A stretch of 64,000 nt of DNA, taken from Agarilytica sp033852175 (GTDB lineage Bacteria > Pseudomonadota > Gammaproteobacteria > Pseudomonadales > Cellvibrionaceae). Numbering within the stretch: the stretch's first letter is position 1; every line of letters starts with the position of its first letter. Below are positions 45,495-55,116 of this stretch, in pieces. The translations under genes and the position numbers were made by a program. The notes under the pieces were generated by a model that made no database searches, was not told where the DNA came from, and saw only the letters and a list, made by a program, of their open reading frames with translations. The stretch lies in contig JAWSUY010000003.1 in NCBI GenBank assembly GCA_033852175.1, forward strand, positions 161,130-225,129. The letters run 5' to 3'.

Positions 45495-46217
45495 CTACGC
45501 TTTTTTAGCGTGAATTATATAATTCACGCCAACATCTTTCGGGTTTAGTTTAAACGTTTTTATAAACGGGTTGTAAGTCATGCCCGTAATGTCCGCTAGC
45601 TGTAAACTTGCCGCTCTCATCCAGCGCCCAAGCTCAGAAGGGCGAATGAATTTCTTATAATCGTGTGTGCCCTTGGGTAAAACTTGAAGTACATATTCTG
45701 CGCCGACAATGGCGAGTGCGTAAGCTTTTGGTGTGCGGTTAATTGTTGAAAAATAAATATCGCCGCCAGGTTTGCACAGATCGGCGCAAGCTTTAATAAC
45801 ACTGCCGGGGTCGGGTACGTGCTCCAACATCTCCAAGCAGGTCACCACATCAAACGTGCCTGCGTGCGCTTCAGCAAATTCTTCTGCGGTGCTCAGTTGG
45901 TAATCAATAGTCAGTTGCTGTTCTAATTTGTGTAGCTGGGCGACTTCTAACGGAGCCTTTCCCATATCGATACCCGTTACATCTGCACCGCGATGGGCCA
46001 TGGCTTCACATAAAATACCGCCGCCGCAACCCACATCCAATAAGCGCTTTCCCGCGACGGGCGACTTCTCATCGATATAATTCGCGCGCACAGGGTTCAT
46101 GTCGTGCAACGGTTTAAAGTCACCTTCTAAGTCCCACCAGCGACTCGCCATGCGTTCAAACTTCTCGATTTCGTGGTCGTCTACATTTTGGGTGGCGTTT
46201 GAGGTCTGGGCAGTCAT
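45495..46217 (-). CDS. ubiG: Ubiquinone biosynthesis O-methyltransferase
   Basis: A 240-residue SAM-dependent methyltransferase that carries out both O-methylations in ubiquinone synthesis. EIEKFERMASRWWDLEGDFKPLHDMNPVR is shown here in parts: FERMASRWWD and PLHDMNPVR are UbiG signatures. Motif I is LLDVGCGGGILCEAMA. The membrane-contact and C-terminal part ends MTYNPF and VNYIIHAKK. The start is the ATG at 46217, which overlaps the mtaD stop as ATGA, a clear translational coupling; the longer frame to 46247 lies inside mtaD. Confidence 0.96.
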   Translation of the reverse strand: MTAQTSNATQNVDDHEIEKFERMASRWWDLEGDFKPLHDMNPVRANYIDEKSPVAGKRLLDVGCGGGILCEAMAHRGADVTGIDMGKAPLEVAQLHKLEQQLTIDYQLSTAEEFAEAHAGTFDVVTCLEMLEHVPDPGSVIKACADLCKPGGDIYFSTINRTPKAYALAIVGAEYVLQVLPKGTHDYKKFIRPSELGRWMRAASLQLADITGMTYNPFIKTFKLNPKDVGVNYIIHAKKA

Positions 46218-47572
46218 AGTGATTTTCTCGCAAGTTTTTCTTGCCAATTTTTAGCGTTAGATTTTAACGCTTCTGTATCGAAGTGTAATGGCTTTCCATT
46301 TGAAACCAAGTGTTTGCCATTCACCCACACGTTAGAAACGTTTTGGCCTGCTTGGGTGTAGACCAGTTGGCTGACCGGATCGTACACGGGTTGATATTGG
46401 AAACCGCTAAGGTCAACCGCGACAATGTCGGCTTTTTTCCCGACTTCCAGTGAGCCAATAATATTTTCCAGGCCCAAGGCTTTGGCTCCGTTTATTGTGG
46501 CCATCTCCAGCGCTGTCGTAGCGTTAATTGCTGAAGCGTTATTCGCGGCAAATTTACCAATGAGTGCCGCAGTCTGCATTTCTGAAAACATATTGAGATC
46601 ATTATTGCTCGCAGCGCCATCAGTGCCAAGGCATACATTGATTCCGCAGCTAAGCAATTGTTCGCTCGGACATATGCCGCTGGCGAGCTTCAAATTTGAC
46701 TCAGGGCAGTGCACAACATGAGCGCCCGTTTGTTTGAGAATCTCGATATCGCTATCGTCTATTTGTGTCATGTGAACACACTGCGTGAGGGGCGATAGTA
46801 AGCCTAGGTCCAGCAATCGTTCTAAGGGGCGCTTACCGAATGTGTCGATGGAAGTTTGCACTTCCTCGGCGGTTTCGTGTAAATGGATTTGAATGGTGGT
46901 TTGAAGCTCTTCTGCATACGTGGCTATCTTACGCAGGGGGGCATCCGATACCGTGTAAGGCGCATGTGGGCCAAAGCCTACGCTGATCAGTTCTTGAGCG
47001 CGGTATTGGTCGTGAATATCAATGCCTTTTCGTAGATATTCGTCTGCGTCGTTTGCCCACACCGTTGGAAAGTCTAATACGGGAAATGAAATTTGTGCTC
47101 GAATTCCAGACTCCAGTGCGACGGCGGCGGTCTCTCCTGGGTAAAAATACATATCCGCAAAGCAGGTTGTGCCGCCGGTCAGCATTTCTGCAATGGCTAA
47201 GCGAGAGCCGTCTGCAACAAAGGTATCGGAAACCCATTTTTTCTCTGCAGGCCAAATGTGATTTTCGAGCCAGTCCATCAAGGGCTTGTCATCAGCATAG
47301 CCACGCATCAACGCCATCGGGCTGTGTCCATGCGCGTTAATGAGGCCGGGGATTATGGCGTGTCCTTGTAAGTCTTGTTCTTGAGCAGCGTCGTAGCGAG
47401 GCTCAAGTTCGCTTGTGAGGCCAATGTCCACGATCGTGCCGTCTTTGACTGCAATTGAGCAGTTTTCTAAAACTCGCCCACGCGGCACGACGGGAATTAT
47501 CCACGAAGCATGAATAATCAGGTCAATTTGTTTGCTGTCGCTTGAATTCTGGTCGTTATGTTTGTTTTGCAT
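46214..47572 (-). CDS. mtaD: TRZ/ATZ family amidohydrolase, 5-methylthioadenosine/S-adenosylhomocysteine deaminase type
   Basis: A 452-residue metal-dependent deaminase predicted to convert MTA or SAH to the inosine form. Metal and substrate residues fall in IPGLINAHGHSPMALMRG (the HxH motif), GFGPHAPYTVSD, IQIHLHETAEEV and CLGTDGAASNNDLNMF. It matches the MtaD layout and its place next to ubiG as in Pseudomonas. A neighbouring mtnA, which precedes it in P. aeruginosa, is absent here. It starts at ATG and is divergent from gyrA across 320 bp. Confidence 0.88.
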   Translation of the reverse strand: MQNKHNDQNSSDSKQIDLIIHASWIIPVVPRGRVLENCSIAVKDGTIVDIGLTSELEPRYDAAQEQDLQGHAIIPGLINAHGHSPMALMRGYADDKPLMDWLENHIWPAEKKWVSDTFVADGSRLAIAEMLTGGTTCFADMYFYPGETAAVALESGIRAQISFPVLDFPTVWANDADEYLRKGIDIHDQYRAQELISVGFGPHAPYTVSDAPLRKIATYAEELQTTIQIHLHETAEEVQTSIDTFGKRPLERLLDLGLLSPLTQCVHMTQIDDSDIEILKQTGAHVVHCPESNLKLASGICPSEQLLSCGINVCLGTDGAASNNDLNMFSEMQTAALIGKFAANNASAINATTALEMATINGAKALGLENIIGSLEVGKKADIVAVDLSGFQYQPVYDPVSQLVYTQAGQNVSNVWVNGKHLVSNGKPLHFDTEALKSNAKNWQEKLARKSL

Positions 47573-47892
47573 GCTGTTTTTCCAAGCCTTAAGTGGGGGC
47601 AGTATACCGCCAAATTAAAATGGTGGAAGAAAGCATGTGTGTAGAGGCTTCAATTGCTTCAATACTGCCTACTGTAGTGATTCTATGGTAGAATTCGCCG
47701 TTTTATTCGAGGGGGATTTCAACCCTCGCTATAGCCCTGTTGGCTTAGTTCTACAGGGGGCTGCACGAAGTGATTGTCAGATAACGATAAAACAATGTCA
47801 GTCGACTTTTTCGATGACTCTTTTTAGACCACTCGTTAGCGATTAGTTAATTATCTAGTCTCTAACCTCTAGATTAGGAACGCCGTAGCTGT
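47573..47892. promoter_or_regulatory. gyrA/mtaD divergent region with two leader hairpins
   Basis: The 320-bp gap contains two adjacent perfect 6-bp hairpins: CGAGGG (47708-47713) with CCCTCG (47723-47728), and CCCTGT (47735-47740) with ACAGGG (47753-47758). They lie 135-185 bases before the gyrA start, so they may be in a long gyrA leader. No confident promoter hexamers were set. Confidence 0.5.
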
Positions 47893-50610
47893 ATGGTTGA
47901 AATTGCCAAAGAAATCGTCCCCGTCAACATCGTAGATGAACTGAAGCAGTCGTATCTAGACTACGCCATGAGCGTAATCGTAGGTAGGGCGTTACCTGAT
48001 GTTCGAGACGGACTAAAACCGGTTCATAGACGCGTACTTTTCGCGATGAACCAACTCAACAACGATTGGAACAAACCCTATAAAAAGTCGGCACGTGTTG
48101 TCGGCGATGTTATTGGTAAATATCACCCGCATGGTGATACGGCTGTTTACGACACGATCGTTCGTATGGCCCAGCCATTCTCTTTGCGTTACATGCTGGT
48201 CGATGGCCAAGGTAACTTTGGTTCTGTCGATGGTGATAGCGCCGCTGCGATGCGTTATACCGAAGTGCGCATGTCTAAAATCGCACATGAATTACTCGCC
48301 GACCTCGATAAAGAGACCGTCGACTTTATTCCCAATTACGACGATACCGAATTTATTCCCGATGTAATGCCGACGCGTGTGCCAAACCTATTGGTTAACG
48401 GCTCTTCAGGCATTGCTGTAGGTATGGCGACGAATATTCCGCCGCATAACTTAACCGAAGTCGTCAAAGGTTGTATTCACCTTATCGATCACCCTGAAGC
48501 TACGATTGATGACCTGATGGAAATAATCCCAGGGCCAGATTTCCCAACGGCGGGCATTATTAATGGCCGTGCTGGAATTCTGGAAGCGTATCGTACCGGC
48601 CGAGGTCGTATTTACGTCCGCGCAAAAGCGGAAGTCGTCACGAACGAAAAGAATAACCGTGAAAGCATCATCGTTCATGAGTTGCCGTATCAGGTCAACA
48701 AAGCCAGGCTAATCGAAAAAATTGCTGAACTGGTTAAAGATAAAAAGCTTGAAGGCATATCTGAAATTCGGGATGAGTCTGATAAAGACGGCCTTCGTAT
48801 TGCCATCGAGATTAAACGCGGCGAAATGGGCGAAGTGGTTCTGAACAACCTATTTGCCCAAACCCAAATGCAAAATGTATTTGGTATCAACGTTGTGGCC
48901 TTGGTTGATAACCAACCTAGAATCCTTAACCTTAAAGAATTGATATCACACTTTGTTCGGCATCGTCGTGAAGTTGTCACGCGCAGAACCATCTACTTAT
49001 TACGTAAAGCCCGAGAGCGCGGCCATGTACTTGAGGGGTTGGCGGTTGCAATTGCCAACATTGACGAAGTCATTACCCTAATCAAATCCTCATCTTCTCC
49101 TGCAGAGGCAAAAGAAGCCTTGCTGGCAAAAGGATGGGCTGCTGGCACGATTGAACAATACCTTGAGCGAACGGATGCGGATGCATGTCGTCCAGACGAA
49201 TTGGGCGAGGAATTCGGCCTTCGAGATGGCGAGTATTTCCTATCTCCTGCTCAGGTTCAGGCTATTTTAGATTTGCGTTTACATCGCCTTACAGGCATGG
49301 AACACGACAAATTAATGACTGAATACGAAGAGCGCTTGAAGCTTATTGCTGAATACCTTGAAATTCTGGGTAATGCTGTTCGTCTTATGGAAGTGATTCG
49401 TGAAGAATTAGAAGCCATTCTTGCTGAATATGGTGATGAGCGTCGAACGGTTATTCAGCATTCTCAAACCGATTTGTCGGTCGAAGATTTAATTACCGAA
49501 GAAGATCGTGTAGTGACCATTTCTCATGGTGGCTATGCGAAGAGTCAGCCGCTTGATGATTATCAGGCCCAGCGCCGTGGCGGTATGGGGAAAGCGGCAA
49601 CTGCAGTGAAAGACGAAGATTTCGTCGAGCATCTCTTAATTGCCAGTACCCACGACTATATATTGTGCTTTACCAATGCGGGTAAGGTCTTCTGGCTTAA
49701 GGTTTACCAAATTCCCGTGGCAGGGCGTCAAGCACGTGGTCGCCCGGTTGTGAACTTGTTGCCGCTTGATGAGGGCGAGCGTATTACCTCTATGCTGCCA
49801 ATTCGTGACTTTGATGAAGATCATTTCATCTTTATGGCGACGGCAAATGGCACCGTTAAAAAGACGCCACTTACTCAGTTTTCTAGACCTCGTTCTGTCG
49901 GCCTACGTGCGATTGAACTTGTTGAGGGGGATCACCTTGTTGGAACAACCGTAACGGATGGCAAGCAAGATATTATATTGATGTCCTCTAATGGTAAGGC
50001 TGCTCGTTTCACTGAAGAGCAAGTTCGCTCTATGGGCCGTGTGTCTCGCGGTGTGCGCGGCATTCGATTGGAGGAAGGTCATAGCGTTATTTCTATGGTT
50101 GTACCCGTTGAAGATGGCAAAGTACTGACCGTGAGTGAAAATGGCTACGGTAAGCGTACCGCTGTTGAGGATTTCCCAACTAAAGGTCGTGGCTCTAAAG
50201 GTGTTATCGCCATGCAAACATCTGAACGAAATGGCAAGTTAATTGGTGCTGCTCAGGTCTTGGATGGAGAAGAGATTATGATGATTTCGGATCAGGGCAC
50301 CTTGGTTCGAACACGCGTTAATGAAGTCTCTGTCCTCGGGCGTAATACCCAAGGTGTTCGTTTGATTAAAGTGAAAGTAGGTGAGCATATTGTTGGTATT
50401 GAGCGAATAGAAGAGCCTACTGAAAGCGAAACGGATGCTGAAGGTGATTCTTCCGAAGATGCATTGACTTCTGATGTGTCAGATACTTCCGAAAATACTC
50501 CTACTTCCGCAGATGCAGGTGATGTAAACGGTAGCACTGAAAATACTTCCGAAGGCTCGTCTGAAGACGCTTCCGAAGATGACAGTTCAAGCGAAGAACC
50601 GGAAGATTAA
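47893..50610 (+). CDS. gyrA: DNA gyrase subunit A
   Basis: Type IIA topoisomerase subunit that cuts and rejoins DNA. The 905 residues include the catalytic Tyr122 (AAMRYTEVR) in the same numbering as E. coli, Thr83 and Asp87 in the quinolone-determining region (HPHGDTAVYD), and a six-bladed C-terminal wrapping domain with the GyrA box QRRGGMG near residue 560. The last 65 residues are an acidic, Ser/Thr-rich tail with repeats (TSENT, SSEDA), longer than the E. coli tail. Thr83 is natural in Pseudomonas aeruginosa, so it does not by itself show acquired resistance. pheA follows 10 bases later. Confidence 0.98.
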   Translation: MVEIAKEIVPVNIVDELKQSYLDYAMSVIVGRALPDVRDGLKPVHRRVLFAMNQLNNDWNKPYKKSARVVGDVIGKYHPHGDTAVYDTIVRMAQPFSLRYMLVDGQGNFGSVDGDSAAAMRYTEVRMSKIAHELLADLDKETVDFIPNYDDTEFIPDVMPTRVPNLLVNGSSGIAVGMATNIPPHNLTEVVKGCIHLIDHPEATIDDLMEIIPGPDFPTAGIINGRAGILEAYRTGRGRIYVRAKAEVVTNEKNNRESIIVHELPYQVNKARLIEKIAELVKDKKLEGISEIRDESDKDGLRIAIEIKRGEMGEVVLNNLFAQTQMQNVFGINVVALVDNQPRILNLKELISHFVRHRREVVTRRTIYLLRKARERGHVLEGLAVAIANIDEVITLIKSSSSPAEAKEALLAKGWAAGTIEQYLERTDADACRPDELGEEFGLRDGEYFLSPAQVQAILDLRLHRLTGMEHDKLMTEYEERLKLIAEYLEILGNAVRLMEVIREELEAILAEYGDERRTVIQHSQTDLSVEDLITEEDRVVTISHGGYAKSQPLDDYQAQRRGGMGKAATAVKDEDFVEHLLIASTHDYILCFTNAGKVFWLKVYQIPVAGRQARGRPVVNLLPLDEGERITSMLPIRDFDEDHFIFMATANGTVKKTPLTQFSRPRSVGLRAIELVEGDHLVGTTVTDGKQDIILMSSNGKAARFTEEQVRSMGRVSRGVRGIRLEEGHSVISMVVPVEDGKVLTVSENGYGKRTAVEDFPTKGRGSKGVIAMQTSERNGKLIGAAQVLDGEEIMMISDQGTLVRTRVNEVSVLGRNTQGVRLIKVKVGEHIVGIERIEEPTESETDAEGDSSEDALTSDVSDTSENTPTSADAGDVNGSTENTSEGSSEDASEDDSSSEEPED

Positions 50611-50620
50611 GGCTTAATTC

Positions 50621-51742
50621 GTGTCAGATAAACCATCGGAAAATGCTCAAAAAGAAACTCAGCTGCTAGGCAAGCTGCGCGATAAAATTGACGACATCGA
50701 CTCTAAATTAGGTGAGTTGTTCAGCGCGCGCGCGCAATGTGCCATGGACGTTGCTGAGGTCAAATCTCAATTTTCAGACCAGACCCAGGCAACATTTTAT
50801 CGCCCTGAGCGTGAAGCTCAGGTATTGCGCAGAGCAATGGAGCGAAATAAAGGCCCGCTCAAAAATGAAGAAGTTGGCCGCCTGTTTCGTGAGCTTATGT
50901 CAGCCTGTTTGGCATTGGAAAACCCCATCAATGTTGCATATTTGGGGCCTCAAGGTACCTATACGCAAGAAGCGGCGTTAAAGCATTTTGGTCAGTCGGC
51001 TGTTACGGCGTCTATGTCTTCCATTGATGCCGTGTTCCGCGAAGTGGCTTCAGGAGCGGTGCAATACGGCGTTGTTCCTGTTGAGAACTCCACTGAAGGG
51101 GTTGTTACACATACTTTGGATAGCTTTCTTGAAAGTAATGTAAAAATTTGTGGCGAAGTGGTTTTGCGAATACATCACCACTTATTGATTTCTGACGTAA
51201 CCAAAATTGAAAATATTTCGCGTGTATATTCGCATTCTCAATCCTTAGGGCAATGCCGTAAATGGTTGGATGAGCACTATCCGAATGTTGAAAGAATAGC
51301 GGTTAGTAGTAATTCTGAAGCCGCGAAACGTATTAAAGGCGAATGGAACTCAGCGGCGATTGCCGGTGAGATTGCAGCCAATTTGTATGATTTAAAAAGC
51401 CATGCAAAAAACATTGAAGACCGACCCGATAATTCGACACGCTTTTTAATTATTGGCCGTGATGGCATTGGGCAAAGTGGCGAAGATAAAACCTCTATTG
51501 TCGTATCGACTAAGAATGAGCCGGGTGCTTTACACGACTTGCTTCAACCTTTCCATGAGCACGGTGTTGACTTGACTCGCGTTGAAACAAGACCGTCACC
51601 ATCGGGGACGTGGAACTACGTATTTTTTATCGACTTTGCTGGCCATGTTAATGAACCCAATGTTGCTGAAGCTTTAACCGAAGTAAAAGCGCGTGCGGCT
51701 GATGTGAAGGTGCTCGGGTCTTACCCCGTGGGCGTCCTTTAA
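50621..51742 (+). CDS. pheA: Chorismate mutase / prephenate dehydratase (P-protein)
   Basis: Bifunctional enzyme leading chorismate to phenylpyruvate. The 373 residues comprise an AroQ-type chorismate mutase at about 15-100 (LRDKIDDIDSKLGELFSARAQ), prephenate dehydratase at about 105-285 (VAYLGPQGTYTQEAALKHFG; VPVENSTEGVV with the catalytic Thr region), and a regulatory ACT domain (NEPGALHDLLQPFHEHGVDLTRVETRPS) for phenylalanine feedback. It starts at GTG 50621, 10 bases after gyrA. tyrA-aroA follows after 17 bases. serC and hisC, which flank pheA in Pseudomonas, are absent. Confidence 0.97.
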   Translation: MSDKPSENAQKETQLLGKLRDKIDDIDSKLGELFSARAQCAMDVAEVKSQFSDQTQATFYRPEREAQVLRRAMERNKGPLKNEEVGRLFRELMSACLALENPINVAYLGPQGTYTQEAALKHFGQSAVTASMSSIDAVFREVASGAVQYGVVPVENSTEGVVTHTLDSFLESNVKICGEVVLRIHHHLLISDVTKIENISRVYSHSQSLGQCRKWLDEHYPNVERIAVSSNSEAAKRIKGEWNSAAIAGEIAANLYDLKSHAKNIEDRPDNSTRFLIIGRDGIGQSGEDKTSIVVSTKNEPGALHDLLQPFHEHGVDLTRVETRPSPSGTWNYVFFIDFAGHVNEPNVAEALTEVKARAADVKVLGSYPVGVL

Positions 51743-51759
51743 TCTAACGGATTCTTCCC

Positions 51760-53982
51760 GTGATAAATAAACTCGTTGTAATTGGTATTGGCTTAATTGG
51801 GGGCAGCTTAGCGGCCGCCCTTAAGCAGCGCCACCTATGCAGAGAAGTTATCGGCATTGCTCGCCGTGAAGAGGTTGCACTGAGGGCGTGTGAATTAAAG
51901 CTGGTCGATCGTGCTTATACGGATATTGCGCAAATTGCAGAAGAGCTAGATGAGGGTGACCTTATCTTTATTGCTGTTCCCACGTTAACCGTTAAGAACG
52001 TCTTGCGCCAAATTCACAAGACAGTCTCCCCGAAGGTGACAATCACCGATGGCGCAAGTGTCAAAGGCAGTATTCGAAAAGACGTTATTGAAATTTACGG
52101 CGAAGAGCCTGAGCACATTGTACTGGGGCACCCAATTGCCGGATCAGAAAAAAGCGGTGTTGAATCCTCGAATCCTGATTTGTACGAAAAACATCGTGTT
52201 ATTTTAACGCCGTTCAAAAACAACAGTGAAGCCCATCTCGCAAGAGTTCGGGATATGTGGCGTTCAGTGGGTGCTGAAGTTGTTGAAATGGATGTCGAGG
52301 AACACGACGTGATTTTAGCGGCGACCAGTCACTTGCCTCATGTGATTGCTTTCTCTTTAGTGGATACACTTGCTCACGACAATCAGAACCAAAATATTTT
52401 TCGTTACGCCGCAGGCGGTTTTCGTGATTTTACGCGAATAGCATCCAGTGATGCCTCTATGTGGCGTGATATTGTACTTGCGAATAAAGATGCTCTTTTG
52501 CAATCGATTGAATTGTTTTCTGACAATTTAGCGCGTTTAAAAAGCGCAATTGAAAAGGAAGATTCGCAAGATATCACCGGTATTTTCACGCGAGCAAAAG
52601 TCGCGCGCGATCACTTTACTTCAATGTCATCCAACCAGTCTTATAGTTCCAGTATGCAAAAAACAGAAGAACAAATGATTACGTATAAAGTCGCTCCTGG
52701 CGGCGATGTGAAAGGCACAATTCGTGTTCCTGGCGATAAGTCCATTTCTCATCGTTCGATTATGTTGGGCGCACTCGCGGAAGGCGTTACGAATATTGAA
52801 GGCTTTTTAGAAGGCGAAGATGCCTTGGCCACCTTGCAAACATTTCGTGATATGGGCGTTGTGATCGAAGGCCCTAACGATGGTTGCGTAAAGGTTAATG
52901 GCGTTGGGTTGCACGGCCTTACGGCTCCGAGTGGCCCTTTGTATGTGGGTAATTCCGGTACGTCCATGCGTTTGCTATCGGGGATTTTGGCGGGCCAGAC
53001 CTTCGATTCTGAGTTAACGGGAGATGTTTCTCTATCTAAGCGCCCAATGAATCGTGTTGCTAATCCTCTTCGAGAAATGGGAGCGGATATCGAAACGGCC
53101 GAAGAAGGGCGTCCTCCCATGAAGTTTAACGGAGCAAAATCGTTGCATGGTATTGATTACCACCTGCCAATGGCGAGCGCTCAAGTAAAGTCATGCTTAT
53201 TGTTAGCGGGCTTATATGCCGAAGGCGAAACGAAAGTTACCGAACCTGCGCCGACTCGTGATCATACCGAGCGTATGTTGCGTGGTTTTGGTTACGATGT
53301 GCAACGCGAAGGCGCTACTATTTCTTTGTCCTCTGGCGGCTCTCTTAAGGGCTGTGACATTGATATTCCGGCTGATATTTCTTCAGCGACTTTCTTCTTG
53401 GTTGCCGCTGCAATCACACCAGGCTCAGATGTTACTTTAACGCACGTTGGAATTAACCCGACGCGTATCGGTGTGGTCAATATCCTGCGTTTGATGGGGG
53501 CTGACTTAACCCTGCTCAATGAACGTGAAGTGGGTGGAGAGCCCGTTGCGGATATTCGCGTTCGATATGCCCCTCTTAAAGGCATCGATATTCCCGAAGA
53601 TCAAGTGCCGTTGGCTATTGATGAGTTCCCGGCATTGTTTATCGCCGCAGCCTGCGCAACCGGTACAACGACCTTGACCGGAGCAGAAGAGCTTCGAGTG
53701 AAAGAGACGGACCGTATCCAGGCGATGGCAGAAGGCCTGACAACCTTGGGCATTAAGTGTGAAACACGTGACGATGGAATGGTGATTGAAGGCGGCGAAA
53801 TGACCGGCGGAGTGGTTGAGAGCCACCATGACCACCGTATTGCTATGTCCTTCACTATCGCCGCATTACGTTCAAAAGGTGAGATTACAGTCAATAACTG
53901 CGCGAATGTGGCGACATCATTCCCTAACTTTACGCAATTGGCTCAACAGGTCGGCATAAGCTTAGAAGTTATTTCCTCTTAA
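51760..53982 (+). CDS. Fused prephenate dehydrogenase / EPSP synthase (TyrA-AroA)
   Basis: A 740-residue two-enzyme protein. Residues 1 to about 290 are prephenate dehydrogenase (VIGIGLIGGSLAAALKQ NAD-binding motif; GHPIAGSEKSGVE; ATSHLPHVIAFSL). From Met306 (MITYKVAPGGD) the rest is 5-enolpyruvylshikimate-3-phosphate synthase, acting earlier in the same aromatic pathway. The AroA half carries GDKS (325-328), SAQVK (473-477), RDHTE (500-504) and NPTR (566-569), the four motifs used to define class II, glyphosate-tolerant EPSP synthases. The start is GTG. The fusion is also known in Pseudomonas. There it is followed by cmk, but here cysD comes next. Confidence 0.97.
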   Translation: MINKLVVIGIGLIGGSLAAALKQRHLCREVIGIARREEVALRACELKLVDRAYTDIAQIAEELDEGDLIFIAVPTLTVKNVLRQIHKTVSPKVTITDGASVKGSIRKDVIEIYGEEPEHIVLGHPIAGSEKSGVESSNPDLYEKHRVILTPFKNNSEAHLARVRDMWRSVGAEVVEMDVEEHDVILAATSHLPHVIAFSLVDTLAHDNQNQNIFRYAAGGFRDFTRIASSDASMWRDIVLANKDALLQSIELFSDNLARLKSAIEKEDSQDITGIFTRAKVARDHFTSMSSNQSYSSSMQKTEEQMITYKVAPGGDVKGTIRVPGDKSISHRSIMLGALAEGVTNIEGFLEGEDALATLQTFRDMGVVIEGPNDGCVKVNGVGLHGLTAPSGPLYVGNSGTSMRLLSGILAGQTFDSELTGDVSLSKRPMNRVANPLREMGADIETAEEGRPPMKFNGAKSLHGIDYHLPMASAQVKSCLLLAGLYAEGETKVTEPAPTRDHTERMLRGFGYDVQREGATISLSSGGSLKGCDIDIPADISSATFFLVAAAITPGSDVTLTHVGINPTRIGVVNILRLMGADLTLLNEREVGGEPVADIRVRYAPLKGIDIPEDQVPLAIDEFPALFIAAACATGTTTLTGAEELRVKETDRIQAMAEGLTTLGIKCETRDDGMVIEGGEMTGGVVESHHDHRIAMSFTIAALRSKGEITVNNCANVATSFPNFTQLAQQVGISLEVISS

Positions 53983-54001
53983 ATTCCTAGAGTGCTTTCG
54001 C

Positions 54002-54007
54002 TATAAT
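54002..54007 (+). promoter_or_regulatory. -10 element of the likely cysD promoter
   Basis: A perfect TATAAT 20 bases after the tyrA-aroA stop. The -35 is poor (TTAAAT at 53979-53984, 17-base spacing), which suggests an activated promoter. CysB activation would fit the pathway, but no site was recognised. The implied leader is about 105 bases. Confidence 0.5.
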
Positions 54008-54056
54008 CCGGCCCCCAGAGCGGTAAAATGGCGAAATCGCTTATTTAATGCTCGAA

Positions 54057-54082
54057 GTCCACGTAGGTACACTGTCGTGGAC
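54057..54082 (+). other. Leader hairpin before cysD
   Basis: GTCCACG (54057-54063) and CGTGGAC (54076-54082) form a perfect 7-bp stem around a 12-base loop, in the inferred cysD leader 36 bases before the start codon. No T-run follows, so it is not an obvious terminator. Confidence 0.5.
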
Positions 54083-54117
54083 AGACATATACAACAGATA
54101 TTGGTGCGATTTTACCC

Positions 54118-55029
54118 ATGACTTCAGATTTCACAATGACTCACCTTAAGCAGCTAGAAGCGGAGAGTATTCACATCATCCGCGAAGTAGCCGCTGAGTT
54201 TGATAACCCCGTAATGCTTTACTCGGTTGGTAAAGACTCTGCTGTCATGTTGCATCTGGCGCTCAAGGCGTTTGCGCCAGGAAAATTGCCCTTTCCTTTA
54301 ATGCACGTTGATACCACGTGGAAATTTAAAGAAATGATCACTTTCCGTGATCAAATGGCGAAAGACAAAGGTTTTGACCTGATTGTTCATAAGAACCAAG
54401 AAGGCATCGACATGGGTGTTGGCCCATTCACGCATGGCAGTGCAAAGCACACCGATGTGATGAAGACTCAAGGTCTAAAACAAGCGCTGAACAAACACGG
54501 TTTTGATGCTGCGTTTGGCGGCGCTCGACGCGATGAAGAAAAGTCTCGCGCGAAAGAGCGAGTTTACTCGTTTAGAGATAAAAACCACCGCTGGGACCCG
54601 AAATGTCAGCGTCCTGAATTATGGAACATATACAACAGTAAAGTGGATAAGGGCGAAAGCATTCGCGTATTCCCATTGTCTAACTGGACTGAGTTAGATA
54701 TTTGGCAGTACATCCACTTAGAAAGTATCCCTATTGTGCCTCTATATTTCGCAGCCAAAAGACCAGTTGTTGAAAAAGATGGCGTCATGATCATGGTTGA
54801 CGATGATCGTATGCCGATTGGAAAAGACGATGTAGTCGAACAGAAAATGGTGCGCTTTAGGACTTTAGGCTGTTACCCGTTAACTGGCGCTGTTGAATCG
54901 ACTGCAACGACATTGCCTGAAATTATTCAGGAAATGCTATTGACGACCACATCGGAAAGGCAGGGGCGGGTGATTGATCATGACAGCTCAGGCTCGATGG
55001 AAAAGAAAAAGCAGGAAGGCTATTTCTAG
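54118..55029 (+). CDS. cysD: Sulfate adenylyltransferase subunit 2
   Basis: Catalytic subunit of ATP sulfurylase, which forms APS from sulfate and ATP. The 303 residues belong to the PAPS-reductase-like adenosine nucleotide alpha-hydrolase family. The PP-loop is YSVGKDSAVMLHLA near residue 37, GARRDEEKSRAKERVYSFRD is a CysD signature, and RFRTLGCYPLTGAVES is near the C-terminus. Length matches E. coli CysD (302). It is followed by cysN after a 135-base gap holding a terminator-like hairpin. Confidence 0.97.
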   Translation: MTSDFTMTHLKQLEAESIHIIREVAAEFDNPVMLYSVGKDSAVMLHLALKAFAPGKLPFPLMHVDTTWKFKEMITFRDQMAKDKGFDLIVHKNQEGIDMGVGPFTHGSAKHTDVMKTQGLKQALNKHGFDAAFGGARRDEEKSRAKERVYSFRDKNHRWDPKCQRPELWNIYNSKVDKGESIRVFPLSNWTELDIWQYIHLESIPIVPLYFAAKRPVVEKDGVMIMVDDDRMPIGKDDVVEQKMVRFRTLGCYPLTGAVESTATTLPEIIQEMLLTTTSERQGRVIDHDSSGSMEKKKQEGYF

Positions 55030-55116
55030 CCTGTCTTTTTTCGCTATTGGCAGCGCGCAAAGAATACTTGAATAAGCAGATAACGACTTTGCTCTAAAAC
55101 CCGTAATTTAAAACCC

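Noticed and set aside
48139..48141. Quinolone-resistance change at GyrA position 83
   Set aside because: Thr83 differs from the E. coli Ser but is the natural residue in some gammaproteobacteria such as P. aeruginosa, so it does not show an acquired change.
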